46,297 bases of DNA from Rhodocyclaceae bacterium (GCA_003158255.1 PMIH01000181.1:4482-50778); one strand, 5' to 3'; shown: positions 15,795 through 24,274, numbered from the stretch's first letter. Made by a program: numbers and translations. The notes: generated from the letters alone by a model not told the origin.

Positions 15795-18044
15795 ATGAGG
15801 TTTGTCGTACTCGCCGCCTATGTCGTATTGACCGTCGCGTCCGCGCACGGCGCGCAGGACGAGCGCGTGCCAAGCTTCGAGCAAGTGCGGGCCGAGCACC
15901 GACCATCCGACTGGATCGTCGCCGACCGTGACGGCGTGCCGCTGCAACGCGTGCGCCGCGAGTTGCGCGTGCGACGACTGGCCTGGATATCGCTCGCGGA
16001 GGTGTCGCCCGCCTTGCCGGCGGCGCTGGTCGCCGCCGAGGACAAGCGCTTCTGGGAACATGGCGGCGTCGACTGGGCTGCCGTCGCCAGTGCGGCTTGG
16101 GATCAGATCGGCATCGGCAACGCGCGCCACAAGCGCGGCGCGTCGACGCTGACCATGCAGCTCGCCGGCATGCTCGACCCCGCGCTGCGGCTGGAATCCG
16201 GCCAACGCCGCGACCTGCGCCAGAAGTGGAACCAGCTCTGGGCCGCACGCGCCATCGAGGCGCAATGGACCAAAGCGCAGATCCTCGAAGCGTATTTGAA
16301 CCTGGTGCCCTGGCGCGGCGAAGCGGTCGGCCTGCCCGCTGCCGCGCGCATCTGGTTCGGCAAATCGCCCGACGGTCTCGACCTGACCGAGAGCGCGCTG
16401 CTGGTGGCGCTGCTGCGCCAGCCGCGCGCGGCACCCACACTGGTCGGCACTCGCGCCTGCACAGTGATCGCCAACCTCGACGCGACCGCCATGCCCGGTG
16501 TGCCGCGGCCCGATTGCCCATCGGTGAAGACGCGTGCCTTGTGGGCGTTCGACGCTACGACGCCGCGTTCGGCGCCGGACGAGATCGGCCTCGCGCCGCA
16601 TGCGGCACGGCGCGCGCTGGCCGAGTGGGGCACGCGGCCGGCGCCACCCCCTGCGCGACCCGGCGGCGAGCCGGTGTTGCGCACGACACTGATGGCCGAC
16701 GTCCAGCGACAAGCGATCGAGAGCGTCGCCACGCACTTGCGCGAACTGTCGCGCCAGAACGTCGAGGACGGCGCGGCCATCGTCATCGACAACGCCAGCG
16801 GCGAGATCGTCGCCTACGTCGGATCGAGCGGCACGCTATCGGCGGCCACCGAGGTGGATGGCGTAATGGCGGGCCGGCAGGCCGGCTCGACACTGAAGCC
16901 CTTCCTCTACGGACTTGCCATCGAGCAGAAGCGGCTCACGGCCGCTTCGCTGCTCAACGACTCGACGCTGCAACTGACGGCCGAAAACGGCGCCTACATT
17001 CCGCAGAACTACGACCACGCCTTCCGCGGCTGGGTGTCGGCCCGCGTCGCGCTGGCCTCCAGCCTGAACATTCCGGCGGTGCGAACCCTGCTGCTGGCCG
17101 GCACCGAGGCCTTCCATCGTCGACTGCTCGACTTCGGTTTCACGACGCTCGTCGAACCGCCGGATCGTTACGGCCTCGCGCTGGCTTTGGGTGGTGCCGA
17201 CGTGCGGCTGATCGATCTCGCCAACGCCTACCGCGCGTTGGCCAACGGCGGCCGCTGGCAGGCGACCGCGCCGCTGACCGGCCAGAGTGAGGCGCGGCCG
17301 GAGCGGCAAGTCATGACGCCTGCCGCCGCTTTCATCGTCAGCGACATGCTGTCCGACCGCGCCGCGCGCGCGCTCACCTTCGGCCTGGAAAACGCGCTGG
17401 CGACGCACGTCTGGTCGGCGGCCAAGACCGGCACCAGCAAGGACATGCGCGACAACTGGTGCGTCGGCTTCACGCGCCGCTACACCGTCGGAACGTGGGT
17501 CGGCAATTTCTCCGGCGCACCGATGTGGGATGTCTCCGGTGTGCAGGGCGCCGCGCCGATCTGGCGCGATCTGATTCACGCCGTCGCCCCGAGTGAACGC
17601 GAAGCGCCGCCGCCGGCACCGAGCGGCGTCAAGGCTATCGAGGTCCGCTTCGAGGGCATCGCCGAACCGCCGCGCCGCGAGTGGTTCCTGCGCGGCACGG
17701 AAACGCCGGTAGTGGCCTTGGCGACGGGTGAGCCAGACGCACTCGCGCCCGCCATCGTCTATCCTGCCGACGGCCTGATCGTCGCCATCGATCCCGACAT
17801 TCCGCTTGACGCCGAGCGACTGGTGTTGCGCATGACGCCGGAGCGCGCCGACCGGCATTGGCGGCTGACGCGGCTCTCGGGCAAGCCCTGCCAGCAGATG
17901 CTGGCGCCCTACGCGACCTGGGCGCCACAGCCGGGCGACTGGCGGTTGGAACTGCTCGATGCCGAGGGCAAGGCGGATGCATCGGTGAAGTTCAGCGTGC
18001 GCGGCGGCGCGCGGCATGCCGATGCCTGCGCAGCCGGCCAGTGA
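15795..18044 (+). CDS. pbpC: Penicillin-binding protein 1C, bifunctional peptidoglycan synthase
   Basis: 749 residues from the ATG at 15795 (TGAGATG junction with the upstream gene); the ORF-track start lies inside that gene. A hydrophobic N-terminus (FVVLAAYVVLTVASAHG) is followed by a GT51 transglycosylase domain with the catalytic Glu82 in AAEDKRFWEHGG and the RGASTLTMQLA motif. The transpeptidase domain has SxxK at Ser365 (AGSTLKPF), SSLN, and KTGTS at Lys544. A C-terminal beta domain of the BiPBP_C type ends the chain. The transglycosylase motif reads RGAST where RGGST is usual. Translational coupling with the alpha-2-macroglobulin gene is expected. Confidence 0.95.
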   Translation: MRFVVLAAYVVLTVASAHGAQDERVPSFEQVRAEHRPSDWIVADRDGVPLQRVRRELRVRRLAWISLAEVSPALPAALVAAEDKRFWEHGGVDWAAVASAAWDQIGIGNARHKRGASTLTMQLAGMLDPALRLESGQRRDLRQKWNQLWAARAIEAQWTKAQILEAYLNLVPWRGEAVGLPAAARIWFGKSPDGLDLTESALLVALLRQPRAAPTLVGTRACTVIANLDATAMPGVPRPDCPSVKTRALWAFDATTPRSAPDEIGLAPHAARRALAEWGTRPAPPPARPGGEPVLRTTLMADVQRQAIESVATHLRELSRQNVEDGAAIVIDNASGEIVAYVGSSGTLSAATEVDGVMAGRQAGSTLKPFLYGLAIEQKRLTAASLLNDSTLQLTAENGAYIPQNYDHAFRGWVSARVALASSLNIPAVRTLLLAGTEAFHRRLLDFGFTTLVEPPDRYGLALALGGADVRLIDLANAYRALANGGRWQATAPLTGQSEARPERQVMTPAAAFIVSDMLSDRAARALTFGLENALATHVWSAAKTGTSKDMRDNWCVGFTRRYTVGTWVGNFSGAPMWDVSGVQGAAPIWRDLIHAVAPSEREAPPPAPSGVKAIEVRFEGIAEPPRREWFLRGTETPVVALATGEPDALAPAIVYPADGLIVAIDPDIPLDAERLVLRMTPERADRHWRLTRLSGKPCQQMLAPYATWAPQPGDWRLELLDAEGKADASVKFSVRGGARHADACAAGQ

Positions 18045-18050
18045 GCGACG

Positions 18051-18629
18051 CTACCTTACGCGCAGATAAACCGACTTCCGCTCCCAGTTGCGCGTGCCGG
18101 CGTAGCGGATGGAAATGACATAGCGACCCGGCGGCAGGTCGTCCTGCGTCAGCGTGTTCTGCTGCCGCACCGCGGCCTGGCCATTGATGCGCACATCGGG
18201 GCTGGCGACCATTTCCTGCTTACTATCCAGATCCTGGTCGTCGAGCGGATAGATCGTCAGGTCCACATCGCCCTTCGGCTCGCCGACATGCGGGCGGCCG
18301 AGCGCGTTGGCGATTACCTCGACGTCCATGGCATGTTGGCCATCGACCGGTTCGAGCACCTCCCAATACACTTCGCGGACCTCCGAATTGCCGTTGTGCG
18401 CTTCGGCCGTGATCCGCTCGTGGCGTTGCTTGTCGGCGATCACGACCACGGGCTGGCCGGCGATGGTGGCATCGAAACAGCGGCCGATGCGGTCGACGCA
18501 CGGCAAGCGGTCGAAGTAACTAGCATAACTGGGGGGCGGCGCCGGCGGTTGCGTTGCGCAGCCCGCGAGCAGTGCGACAACAGCAGCAAGGGTGGCCGGC
18601 CCGATAGTACGGGCGGCTTGATCGATCAT
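18051..18629 (-). CDS. Hypothetical lipoprotein
   Basis: 192 residues from the ATG at 18629, with GGAG 8-10 nt upstream; the longer ORF-track start lacks a reason. TIGPATLAAVVALLAGC is a lipoprotein signal with the lipobox LAGC. The mature part looks beta-rich (VVVIADKQRHERITAEAHNGN, PPGRYVISIRYAGTRNWERKSVYLRV). The ending resembles immunoglobulin-like or filament-type domains that describe forces on a chain, but I do not recognise a family. It is convergent with pbpC (6 nt between the stops) and stands alone, 69 nt downstream of the EF-G-like gene region. Confidence 0.75.
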   Translation of the reverse strand: MIDQAARTIGPATLAAVVALLAGCATQPPAPPPSYASYFDRLPCVDRIGRCFDATIAGQPVVVIADKQRHERITAEAHNGNSEVREVYWEVLEPVDGQHAMDVEVIANALGRPHVGEPKGDVDLTIYPLDDQDLDSKQEMVASPDVRINGQAAVRQQNTLTQDDLPPGRYVISIRYAGTRNWERKSVYLRVR

Positions 18630-18674
18630 TCGGGTTCTCCAACGGTGCAGGCGGTGCCGATCCCACACAATCGG

Positions 18675-18695
18675 CGTACCGCCACGGCTGACTCT
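18675..18695 (+). repeat. 21-bp dispersed motif, copy D (between lipoprotein and EF-G-like genes)
   Basis: CGTACCGCCACGGCTGACTCT, a few bases beyond the EF-G-like stop. Together with copy E it brackets the EF-G-like gene as a direct repeat; GGCGTACCGCCACG is identical in both. Confidence 0.6.
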
Positions 18696-18698
18696 TGA

Positions 18699-20753
18699 TT
18701 ACTCTTCGTCTTCCTTCAGCTTGAACGAGGCCGCCAGCTTCTGCTGCGTCTGCGGTGGTACGGGCGCATGGCGCGCGAACTCGATGGTGTAGGCGCCTTG
18801 GCCACCCGTCACCGACTTCAGCTTCGATGCATAATCGGTGATCTCGGCCAGCGGCACCTCGCCGGCGATGGCCACCGAGCCATGGCCACGCGGCGTGGTG
18901 CCGGTGACGTGGCCGCGCCGCGAGGAGAGATCGCCGGCGATGTCGCCCATCGAATGTTCGGGTACGATGATCTCGACGTTGACGATCGGCTCCAGCATGA
19001 TCGGATTGGCGCCCTGGATAGCCGCGATGGTGGCCTTGCGACCGGCGGTGGTGAATGCGACGTCCTTGCCATCGACCGGGTGGGTTTTGCCGTCATAGAC
19101 GATGACGCGCAGATCGTCGACCGGGTAGCCGGCGACCACGCCGTCGGATAGCGCCTGGCGTACGCCCTTCTCGACGGCCGCCATGAATGCGCCCGGAATC
19201 ACGCCGCCCTTGACGCTGTCGACGAACTCGAAGCCGGCGCCGCGCTCCATCGGTTCGATCTTCAGATACACCTCGCCGAACTGGCCGGCGCCGCCGGTCT
19301 GCTTCTTGTGCCGGCAGTGGCCTTCGGCGTTCTTCGTAATCGTCTCGCGATAGGGAATGCGCGGCGGCTTGGTGTCGAGTTCCAGCTTGTATTGCGTCGC
19401 CATCTTTTCCAGCTTGTAGCGCAGGTGCATTTCGCCCAAGCCCTGGATGACGGTTTCATGCGTGGTCGGATGCCGGTCGACGCGGAAGCACGGGTCTTCG
19501 AGTTCCAGCTTGTGCAAAATCTCGAACAGACGCTGCTCGTCGTTCTTCTTCCGCGTCTCGACGGCCAGGCCCTGCATCGGCTGCGGGAACTCCAGCGGCT
19601 TGAGGTGGATGTGGTCTTCGTCGTGCGAATCGTGCAGCACGGCGTCGAACTCGATCTCCTCGATCTTGGCCACGGCGCCGATGTCGCCCGGCCGCAACTC
19701 ATCGACCTCGACGTAATCCTTGCCTTGCAAATGGTAGAGGTGGCCGGCCTTGAACGGCTTCTTGCCATCGCCGACGAAGAGTTGCGAGTCCTTGCGGATG
19801 GTGCCCTGATGAACGCGGAAAACGCCGACCTTGCCCATGTAGGGATCGGCGATCATCTTGAAGACGTGTGCCAACACATGCTTCTTCGCATCCGGTTCGG
19901 CATGGAAGGATTCGATATTCTTGTCGCCTGGCTCACCCTTGTAGAACGGCGGCGCGTTGCCCTCGGCCGGATTCGGCGCCAACGAGGCCAGCACATGCAT
20001 CAGGTGGTCGAGGCCGGCACCCGTCTTGGCGGAAACGAACAGGATCGGCACCAGGTGGCCTTCGCGCAGCGCCTTTTCGAACGGCGCATGCAGCTCGCCG
20101 GGCGCCGGATCCTTGCCGTCTTCAAGATAGCGGGCCAGCAGGTTCTCGTCTTCTTCGACCAACTGGTCGATCAGCTCGCGGTGCGCGTGGGCGACGGTAT
20201 CGAAGTCGGCATCGCCGGCTTCATGTTCGAGCACCTCGACGACGTCGGCGCGGTTGTGCGCAGGCAGATCAAGGAGCTTGCATTCCGCGCCGAAGCGCTC
20301 GCGGATATCGGCAACCAGTCCCGGCAAATCGACGTTGTCGGCATCGATCTTGTTGACGACGATCATGCGTGCCAGATTGCGGGCCTTGGCAGCGCGCATC
20401 ATGCGCTCGGTCATCAGCTCGACACCGGTCTGGGCGTTGACGACCACCAGGGCGGTATCCACGGCAGCCAGCGCGGCAACGGCCTGGCCGGCAAAATCCG
20501 GGTAGCCCGGCGCATCAACCAGATGGACGTGCACGCCCTCGGCGGCGAAATTGACCAGCGCCGAATTCAGGGAATGACCGGCTGTCTTTTCCTGGGTATC
20601 GAAATCGCAAACGGTGCTGCCCTTCTCGACGGCGCCCTTGACAGTGATCGCCCCGGCGCGGAACAGCAATGCTTCCGCGAGGGTGGTCTTGCCGGAACCG
20701 CCGTGACCTACAAGTGCAACTGCGCGGATCGATTCGGTGGCGTAGATCGCCAT
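18699..20753 (-). CDS. Elongation factor G-like translational GTPase (EF-G2 type)
   Basis: 684 residues, cytoplasmic. The GTPase domain has the P-loop GHGGSGKTT (17-25), DAPGYPDF and NKID motifs. Domains II-V follow, with HKKQTGGAGQFGEVYLKIEP in domain IV and EIIVPEHSMGDIAGDLSSRRGHV in domain V. The P-loop Gly-Ser and the switch I region (VEKGSTVCDFDTQEKTAGHSLNSA) differ from canonical EF-G (AHIDAGKTT; the RGITI motif is absent), as in the second EF-G paralogue found in many bacteria. It stands alone, away from rpsL/rpsG/tufA, which also argues for a paralogue rather than the housekeeping factor. The exact function of this subgroup is not visible here. Confidence 0.9.
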   Translation of the reverse strand: MAIYATESIRAVALVGHGGSGKTTLAEALLFRAGAITVKGAVEKGSTVCDFDTQEKTAGHSLNSALVNFAAEGVHVHLVDAPGYPDFAGQAVAALAAVDTALVVVNAQTGVELMTERMMRAAKARNLARMIVVNKIDADNVDLPGLVADIRERFGAECKLLDLPAHNRADVVEVLEHEAGDADFDTVAHAHRELIDQLVEEDENLLARYLEDGKDPAPGELHAPFEKALREGHLVPILFVSAKTGAGLDHLMHVLASLAPNPAEGNAPPFYKGEPGDKNIESFHAEPDAKKHVLAHVFKMIADPYMGKVGVFRVHQGTIRKDSQLFVGDGKKPFKAGHLYHLQGKDYVEVDELRPGDIGAVAKIEEIEFDAVLHDSHDEDHIHLKPLEFPQPMQGLAVETRKKNDEQRLFEILHKLELEDPCFRVDRHPTTHETVIQGLGEMHLRYKLEKMATQYKLELDTKPPRIPYRETITKNAEGHCRHKKQTGGAGQFGEVYLKIEPMERGAGFEFVDSVKGGVIPGAFMAAVEKGVRQALSDGVVAGYPVDDLRVIVYDGKTHPVDGKDVAFTTAGRKATIAAIQGANPIMLEPIVNVEIIVPEHSMGDIAGDLSSRRGHVTGTTPRGHGSVAIAGEVPLAEITDYASKLKSVTGGQGAYTIEFARHAPVPPQTQQKLAASFKLKEDEE

Positions 20754-20851
20754 GATGCAACTCCCTGTATGTTGTTGGTCGTTGCGTTCGATTCTACCCC
20801 TAAGATTTGCGGCGCCGCGGCGACCGCTGCGACTGCTGCGCCTCTGCTTGG

Positions 20852-20872
20852 CGTACCGCCACGACAGACTTT
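20852..20872 (+). repeat. 21-bp dispersed motif, copy E (upstream of EF-G-like gene)
   Basis: CGTACCGCCACGACAGACTTT, about 100 nt upstream of the EF-G-like start. All five copies fit CGTRCCRCSACGRCWGACTYT. Confidence 0.6.
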
Positions 20873-20938
20873 CCCAGCTCTTGAAACAGTTCCCATTGCG
20901 TGCTAAGAAGAATGGCTCTATTCGCGTTAACTAGTGAC

Positions 20939-20957
20939 AGGCTCGCGGCCTGAGCCT
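20939..20957. repeat. Small inverted repeat upstream of the IS1595-type transposase
   Basis: AGGCTC, seven bases, GAGCCT. It lies 45-65 nt before the transposase start and may be part of the left end of the element. The right end is lost, so no terminal repeat pair or target duplication can be compared. Confidence 0.3.
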
Positions 20958-21002
20958 CTGGATTGTCAAACTGGTCGTATTGGTAGCGGCCAGGAGGGCG
21001 AA

Positions 21003-21803
21003 ATGAGGCAACGGGAATTGAAGAAGCTGAAGGCGATGGTGGCGAAGCTCACCTTTGCGCAGCGCCGGGAGCTTACAGATGCATTGGTGGCCGAGGATGG
21101 TGCGGCGGCTTCCGTTGGCATCATTGAGGCCCAGGAGAAGCGGGCGACGTGCCCGCATTGTGGAAGTGAGCGCGTGGTCAGGAACGGCAGCGCCAGTGAC
21201 TTACAGCGCTACAAGTGCCGGGATTGCAGCCGGACGTTCAACGCCCTGACCGGAACACCACTGGCCCGCTTGCGCCAGAAGTCGAAGTGGATCGCGCAGG
21301 CCGAGGTGTTACGTGATGGCATGACCATTACGCAGGCGGCCAAGCGGTTGAAGGTGGCACGGAGCAGAGCATTCCGCTGGCGCCACCGCTTCCTGGCGGT
21401 ACCGAAGACCGTTCAGGCTCAGTCGCTGACAGGGATTGCCGAGGCAGACGAGACCTTCTTCCTGGATTCCCGCGAGGGACAACGTCGCCTTGACCGGAAG
21501 CCGCGCCGACGCGGCGGCAGAGCCGCCAAGCGGGGTCTATCCAAGGAACAAGTTCCGGTGCTGGTCGCTCGGGATCGCTCAGGCGCTACAGCCAACTTCA
21601 TTCTTGTTGCTGACGGCAAGGCGGATCTCGTGGCAGCCCTCAAACCTCTACTGCCCTCAGATACGATCTTGTGCACCGACGGCAGTAGTGTGCTCGCCGC
21701 TGCCGCCAAAGCGATCGGTGTGACCCATCGCCCGGTCAATGTCTCTGCCGGCCGGCGCGTTATTGCCGGCGTCTATCACATCCAGAACGTATGCGCCCGG
21801 TGA
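21003..21803 (+). pseudogene. IS1595-family transposase, 3' end lost to IS66 insertion
   Basis: I start it at the ATG at 21003, which has AGGAGG 6 nt upstream. A zinc-ribbon domain (CPHCGSERVVRNG...YKCRDC) and a helix-turn-helix (MTITQAAKRLKVARSRAFRWRHRF) precede the DDE-like ISXO2 nuclease domain (IAEADETFFLDS; ILCTDGSSVL). The chain ends GVYHIQNVCAR. In intact relatives, HIQN continues with a conserved stretch (NAYHSRLK or similar) of about 30-40 residues carrying later catalytic-domain residues. Here that part is replaced from about 21789 by the end of the IS66-type element. So the gene is about 50 codons short and probably inactive. Confidence 0.85.
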
Positions 21804-22905
21804 ACACAGGGTGGCTCGGAGGTGGGCCAAGCCGGAGTGGATCTCAGACGTGAGCTGAGGTTTGCCAGCGATGCGGCAGCAATTCCTCGATGCGGCTGGC
21901 CGGGTGAGTCGGCAAGCACGTCAAGACGTCCTTGAGGTAGGCGTACGGATCGTGACCGTTGAGCTTGGCCGACTGGATCAAGCTCATGATGGCAGCGGCA
22001 CGTTTCCCCGCACGCAAACTGCCCGCGAAGAGCCAGTTTGATCTGCCCAGGGCAATCGGCCGAATGCGGTTCTCGTTCCAATTGTTGTCGATCGGAATGT
22101 CGCCGTCGTCGAGAAAGCGCATCAGCGCCACCCAGCGGTTCAAACTGTAGTCGAGGGCCTTGGCGATCGGAGACCCCTTGTGAACCAGTTTGCGCTGCGC
22201 AACCATCCAGGCATGGAGTGCATCGGCAATCGGCCGGCTCTCGGATTGCCGTAACTCTCGTCGCTCGTCAGCTGTCAGTTCCGCCGCCCGTTTTTCGATT
22301 TGGTACAAGTGACTGTAGAACGGCAGCGCCGCTTCGGCGATCTGGCTGCGATGATTGGCGTGCAGGTCGAAGAACTTTCGGCGCGAATGCGCCAGGCATC
22401 TGGCGTCGGTGATTCCCTGGGTCAGGAGTTGCTTGTACCCTGAGTAGTCGTCGCAGACGAGGATGCCCTTCCAGTCACCGAGAAAGTCCTTGGCATGCTG
22501 GCCGGCGCGGCTCTCGGCAAAGTCATAGACACAGCCTGGATGGCGTCATAGACGGTCGTGCAGTAGCTCCACACAAACGCCCGTTTGGTCTTGCCCGCCC
22601 CGGGATCCAGCATCGCCACCGGCGTCTCGTCGGCATGGAGCACCTTGCGGGCAAGGAGGATGTCTTTCTGCGCCTCGACCAGCGGATCGAGCGCAACGCC
22701 GGTTTGTCCCACCCACTGTCCCAGGGTCGAGGGCGGAATCGCCAAACCGCTGCGTTCAAAGATGCCCGATTGCCGGTACAGCGGCTGATGATCGGCGTAC
22801 TTCGCGACCATCACCTGCGCCAACAGGCCGGCAGTGGGCAGGCCCTTGTCTATTACCTGAGCGGGCACGGGTGCTTGAATCAGGGTCTCGCACTGGCCGC
22901 TGACT
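21789..22905 (-). mobile_element. IS66-family element remnant
   Basis: The left junction is placed at about 21789, where the IS1595 reading frame loses homology and the sequence GTATGCGCC begins; IS66-family ends typically start GTA. The element holds only the 3' two thirds of tnpC. The accessory tnpA and tnpB genes and the other end are missing, so it is a decayed, 5'-deleted copy. The right limit is approximate: recognisable transposase coding stops near 22905. Confidence 0.75.
21844..22905 (-). pseudogene. IS66 transposase (tnpC), 5'-truncated and frameshifted
   Basis: Two frames join into one IS66 transposase. The upstream frame contains CETLIQAPVPAQVIDKGLPTAGLLAQVMVAKYADHQPLYRQ and the DDE-region LHADETPVAMLDPGAGKTKRAFVWSY. 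Near 22530 the frame changes: reading GCTGTG-TCTATGACTTT with one extra base restores VYDFAESRAGQHAKDFLGDWKG and then CDDYSGYK...ARCLAHSRRKFFDLH, running into the annotated C-terminal ORF with DNNWNENRIRPIALGRSNWLFAGS and ending RIEELLPHRWQ. So one base has been lost. The N-terminal 150 or so residues (coiled coil and zinc-finger region) are absent. Both lesions make it inactive. Confidence 0.85.
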
Positions 22906-23025
22906 ACCTGCTCCGACTCATACCCCATTGGACAACGCTCCTCACACACATAATTTCCGACAGGCTCGACCTTTGCGAAACAGCCACTTCGCGCAACCGC
23001 TCCTGCTTTTCTGCAGAATTCAATC
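22906..23025. other. Unassigned 120-nt junction between IS66 remnant and tssE
   Basis: The ORF track reads through it as the N-terminus of the IS66 frame, but this part has no transposase-like sequence. It contains CACACATAATTTCCGACAGGC, which is reminiscent of the ends of some other IS families, and a small CTGC/GCAG hairpin just after the tssE stop. I cannot name it. Confidence 0.4.
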
Positions 23026-23514
23026 TCACCGCCCGACGACGATTGCGTGCCCCGCCTCCATGTCGAGCTCGGTACGCACATAGAGATCAATTGGAGTGGG
23101 CTCGAACCACAGCTTTGCAGAAATCTCGAATACCGCAAGATTGTGTGAATGAGAAACGGGGTCATGAAAAGGCGTAACGCTTATCGTTTCGGCCAGGATT
23201 CTCGGTTCAAACGTCGCAATTGCGTGCTTGATGCTACTGGCGATCTCGGGCAGATCAAGTTCGCTGTATCGCCGACCTGATATGGGCGCAAGACCGTAAT
23301 TGAGTGTACTGTTCCGGACTCTTGGTGGAAGCGTGAGAGTGCCTCGTGATTCAAACTGCGTCGAATTCAGCAGCCAGGAAAGGTCGCGAATCACTGCATT
23401 GTAATAGTCGATACGACTTATACCCAATTTACGCACTTCGGTGCTACGATCAGGAAATTCGTCGGTAAGACGGTCCAGCAACACTGGCATGAATTGGGCT
23501 TTTCGATCCGCCAT
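23026..23514 (-). CDS. tssE: TssE, T6SS baseplate wedge protein (gp25-like)
   Basis: 162 residues of the gp25-like family, a T4 phage baseplate homologue that starts sheath assembly. The ATG at 23514 gives MADRKAQFMPVLLDRLTDEFPD, the usual TssE opening (LLDRLTD); the ORF track uses an upstream TTG overlapping tagF. Later comes RVRNSTLNYGLAPISGRRYSELDLPEIASSIKHAIATFEPRI, the conserved gp25 core with the GRR and FEPR motifs, then the final strands (VFEISAKLWFEPTPIDLYVRTELDMEAG). The full domain is present, so the adjacent IS debris did not truncate it. It is the last gene of the long minus-strand T6SS operon, 16 nt after tagF. In many T6SS clusters tssE sits next to tssB/C/F instead. Confidence 0.93.
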   Translation of the reverse strand: MADRKAQFMPVLLDRLTDEFPDRSTEVRKLGISRIDYYNAVIRDLSWLLNSTQFESRGTLTLPPRVRNSTLNYGLAPISGRRYSELDLPEIASSIKHAIATFEPRILAETISVTPFHDPVSHSHNLAVFEISAKLWFEPTPIDLYVRTELDMEAGHAIVVGR

Positions 23515-23530
23515 CGCAGTCCCGGCCCAG

Positions 23531-24220
23531 TCAAACTTCGCCAAACATCAAGCGAAATAGCGCCGAATCCGGTCCGCCTGAATGAATTATCTGCCTGGCC
23601 GGCCGCGACGGTGCCGTCTCAGCCCACCAGAAGCTGCGATGCCGGCGCAAGGGAAACTGATCCCTGAGATCGGGCCAGGGAAAGTGCGTCTGCGGCCTTA
23701 CCTTACCTGACTCCGCAATGCCGAGATCCTTGAGTATCCCAGAGGTTGAATCCAAGCCCGTGATGTCCGCGGTGTGCGTCAGGTCAATCACCCGTCGGTC
23801 GAACTCCTCGGACGCCATCGATCGACCAATGCAATCGCGAATCAGTTGGTCGAGCTGGTGAAGCCAGTCGCATTGTGGCGGTAGCAAGGCTCCCAACGCC
23901 TCGCCTCGAAACTCCTGAAGGATGATCACGGGAAACACACGGCCAAAGCGATCAGCGCTCGGTGCCAGACAGCCAATGACTGCCTCCTGGCTCCAGACGC
24001 CCGGTGTTATCGCGAAATGCCAAAGCGGCGCGACCAGATAGCGCTCCCGCCAGTCTTCGGGCTCGACGACGGCTAGATGCTTCATGCCATCCCGCATCCA
24101 CTCCTCGATGGTCGAATCAAAATCGGGCAGAATCCTCCTGCTGAAGAACTCGCTTTCCGAGGGCAGTTTGCCGAACCAGGCCGGCTGCCCGACAAATTGG
24201 GGCACTCCCGTCACCAACAT
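23531..24220 (-). CDS. tagF: TagF, T6SS-associated negative regulator
   Basis: 229 residues. The N-terminal TagF/ImpM domain is clear: QPAWFGKLPSESEFFSRRILPDFDSTIEEWMRDGMKHL, then WHFAITPGVWSQEAVIGCLAPSADRFGRVFPVIIL. In Pseudomonas aeruginosa TagF represses the H1-T6SS post-translationally, acting at the Fha protein. Here it is a stand-alone protein, and the phosphatase, which is fused to TagF in some species, is encoded separately just upstream (54 nt). The C-terminal part ends in HSGGPDSALFRLMFGEV. The family call is confident. Confidence 0.92.
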   Translation of the reverse strand: MLVTGVPQFVGQPAWFGKLPSESEFFSRRILPDFDSTIEEWMRDGMKHLAVVEPEDWRERYLVAPLWHFAITPGVWSQEAVIGCLAPSADRFGRVFPVIILQEFRGEALGALLPPQCDWLHQLDQLIRDCIGRSMASEEFDRRVIDLTHTADITGLDSTSGILKDLGIAESGKVRPQTHFPWPDLRDQFPLRRHRSFWWAETAPSRPARQIIHSGGPDSALFRLMFGEV

Positions 24221-24274
24221 TTTCCCTTTTCGCGCGAGCCAAGTATGATCGATGCAACAGACTTTGGGATTTCA

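Noticed and set aside
16097-17290. 397-aa plus-strand ORF and the 393-aa minus ORF over pbpC
   Set aside because: Both overlap the catalytic motifs of pbpC in wrong frames and have shadow-type composition.
19308-20906. 532-aa plus-strand ORF antisense to the EF-G-like gene
   Set aside because: Long only because of high GC; the minus-strand protein has all GTPase motifs.
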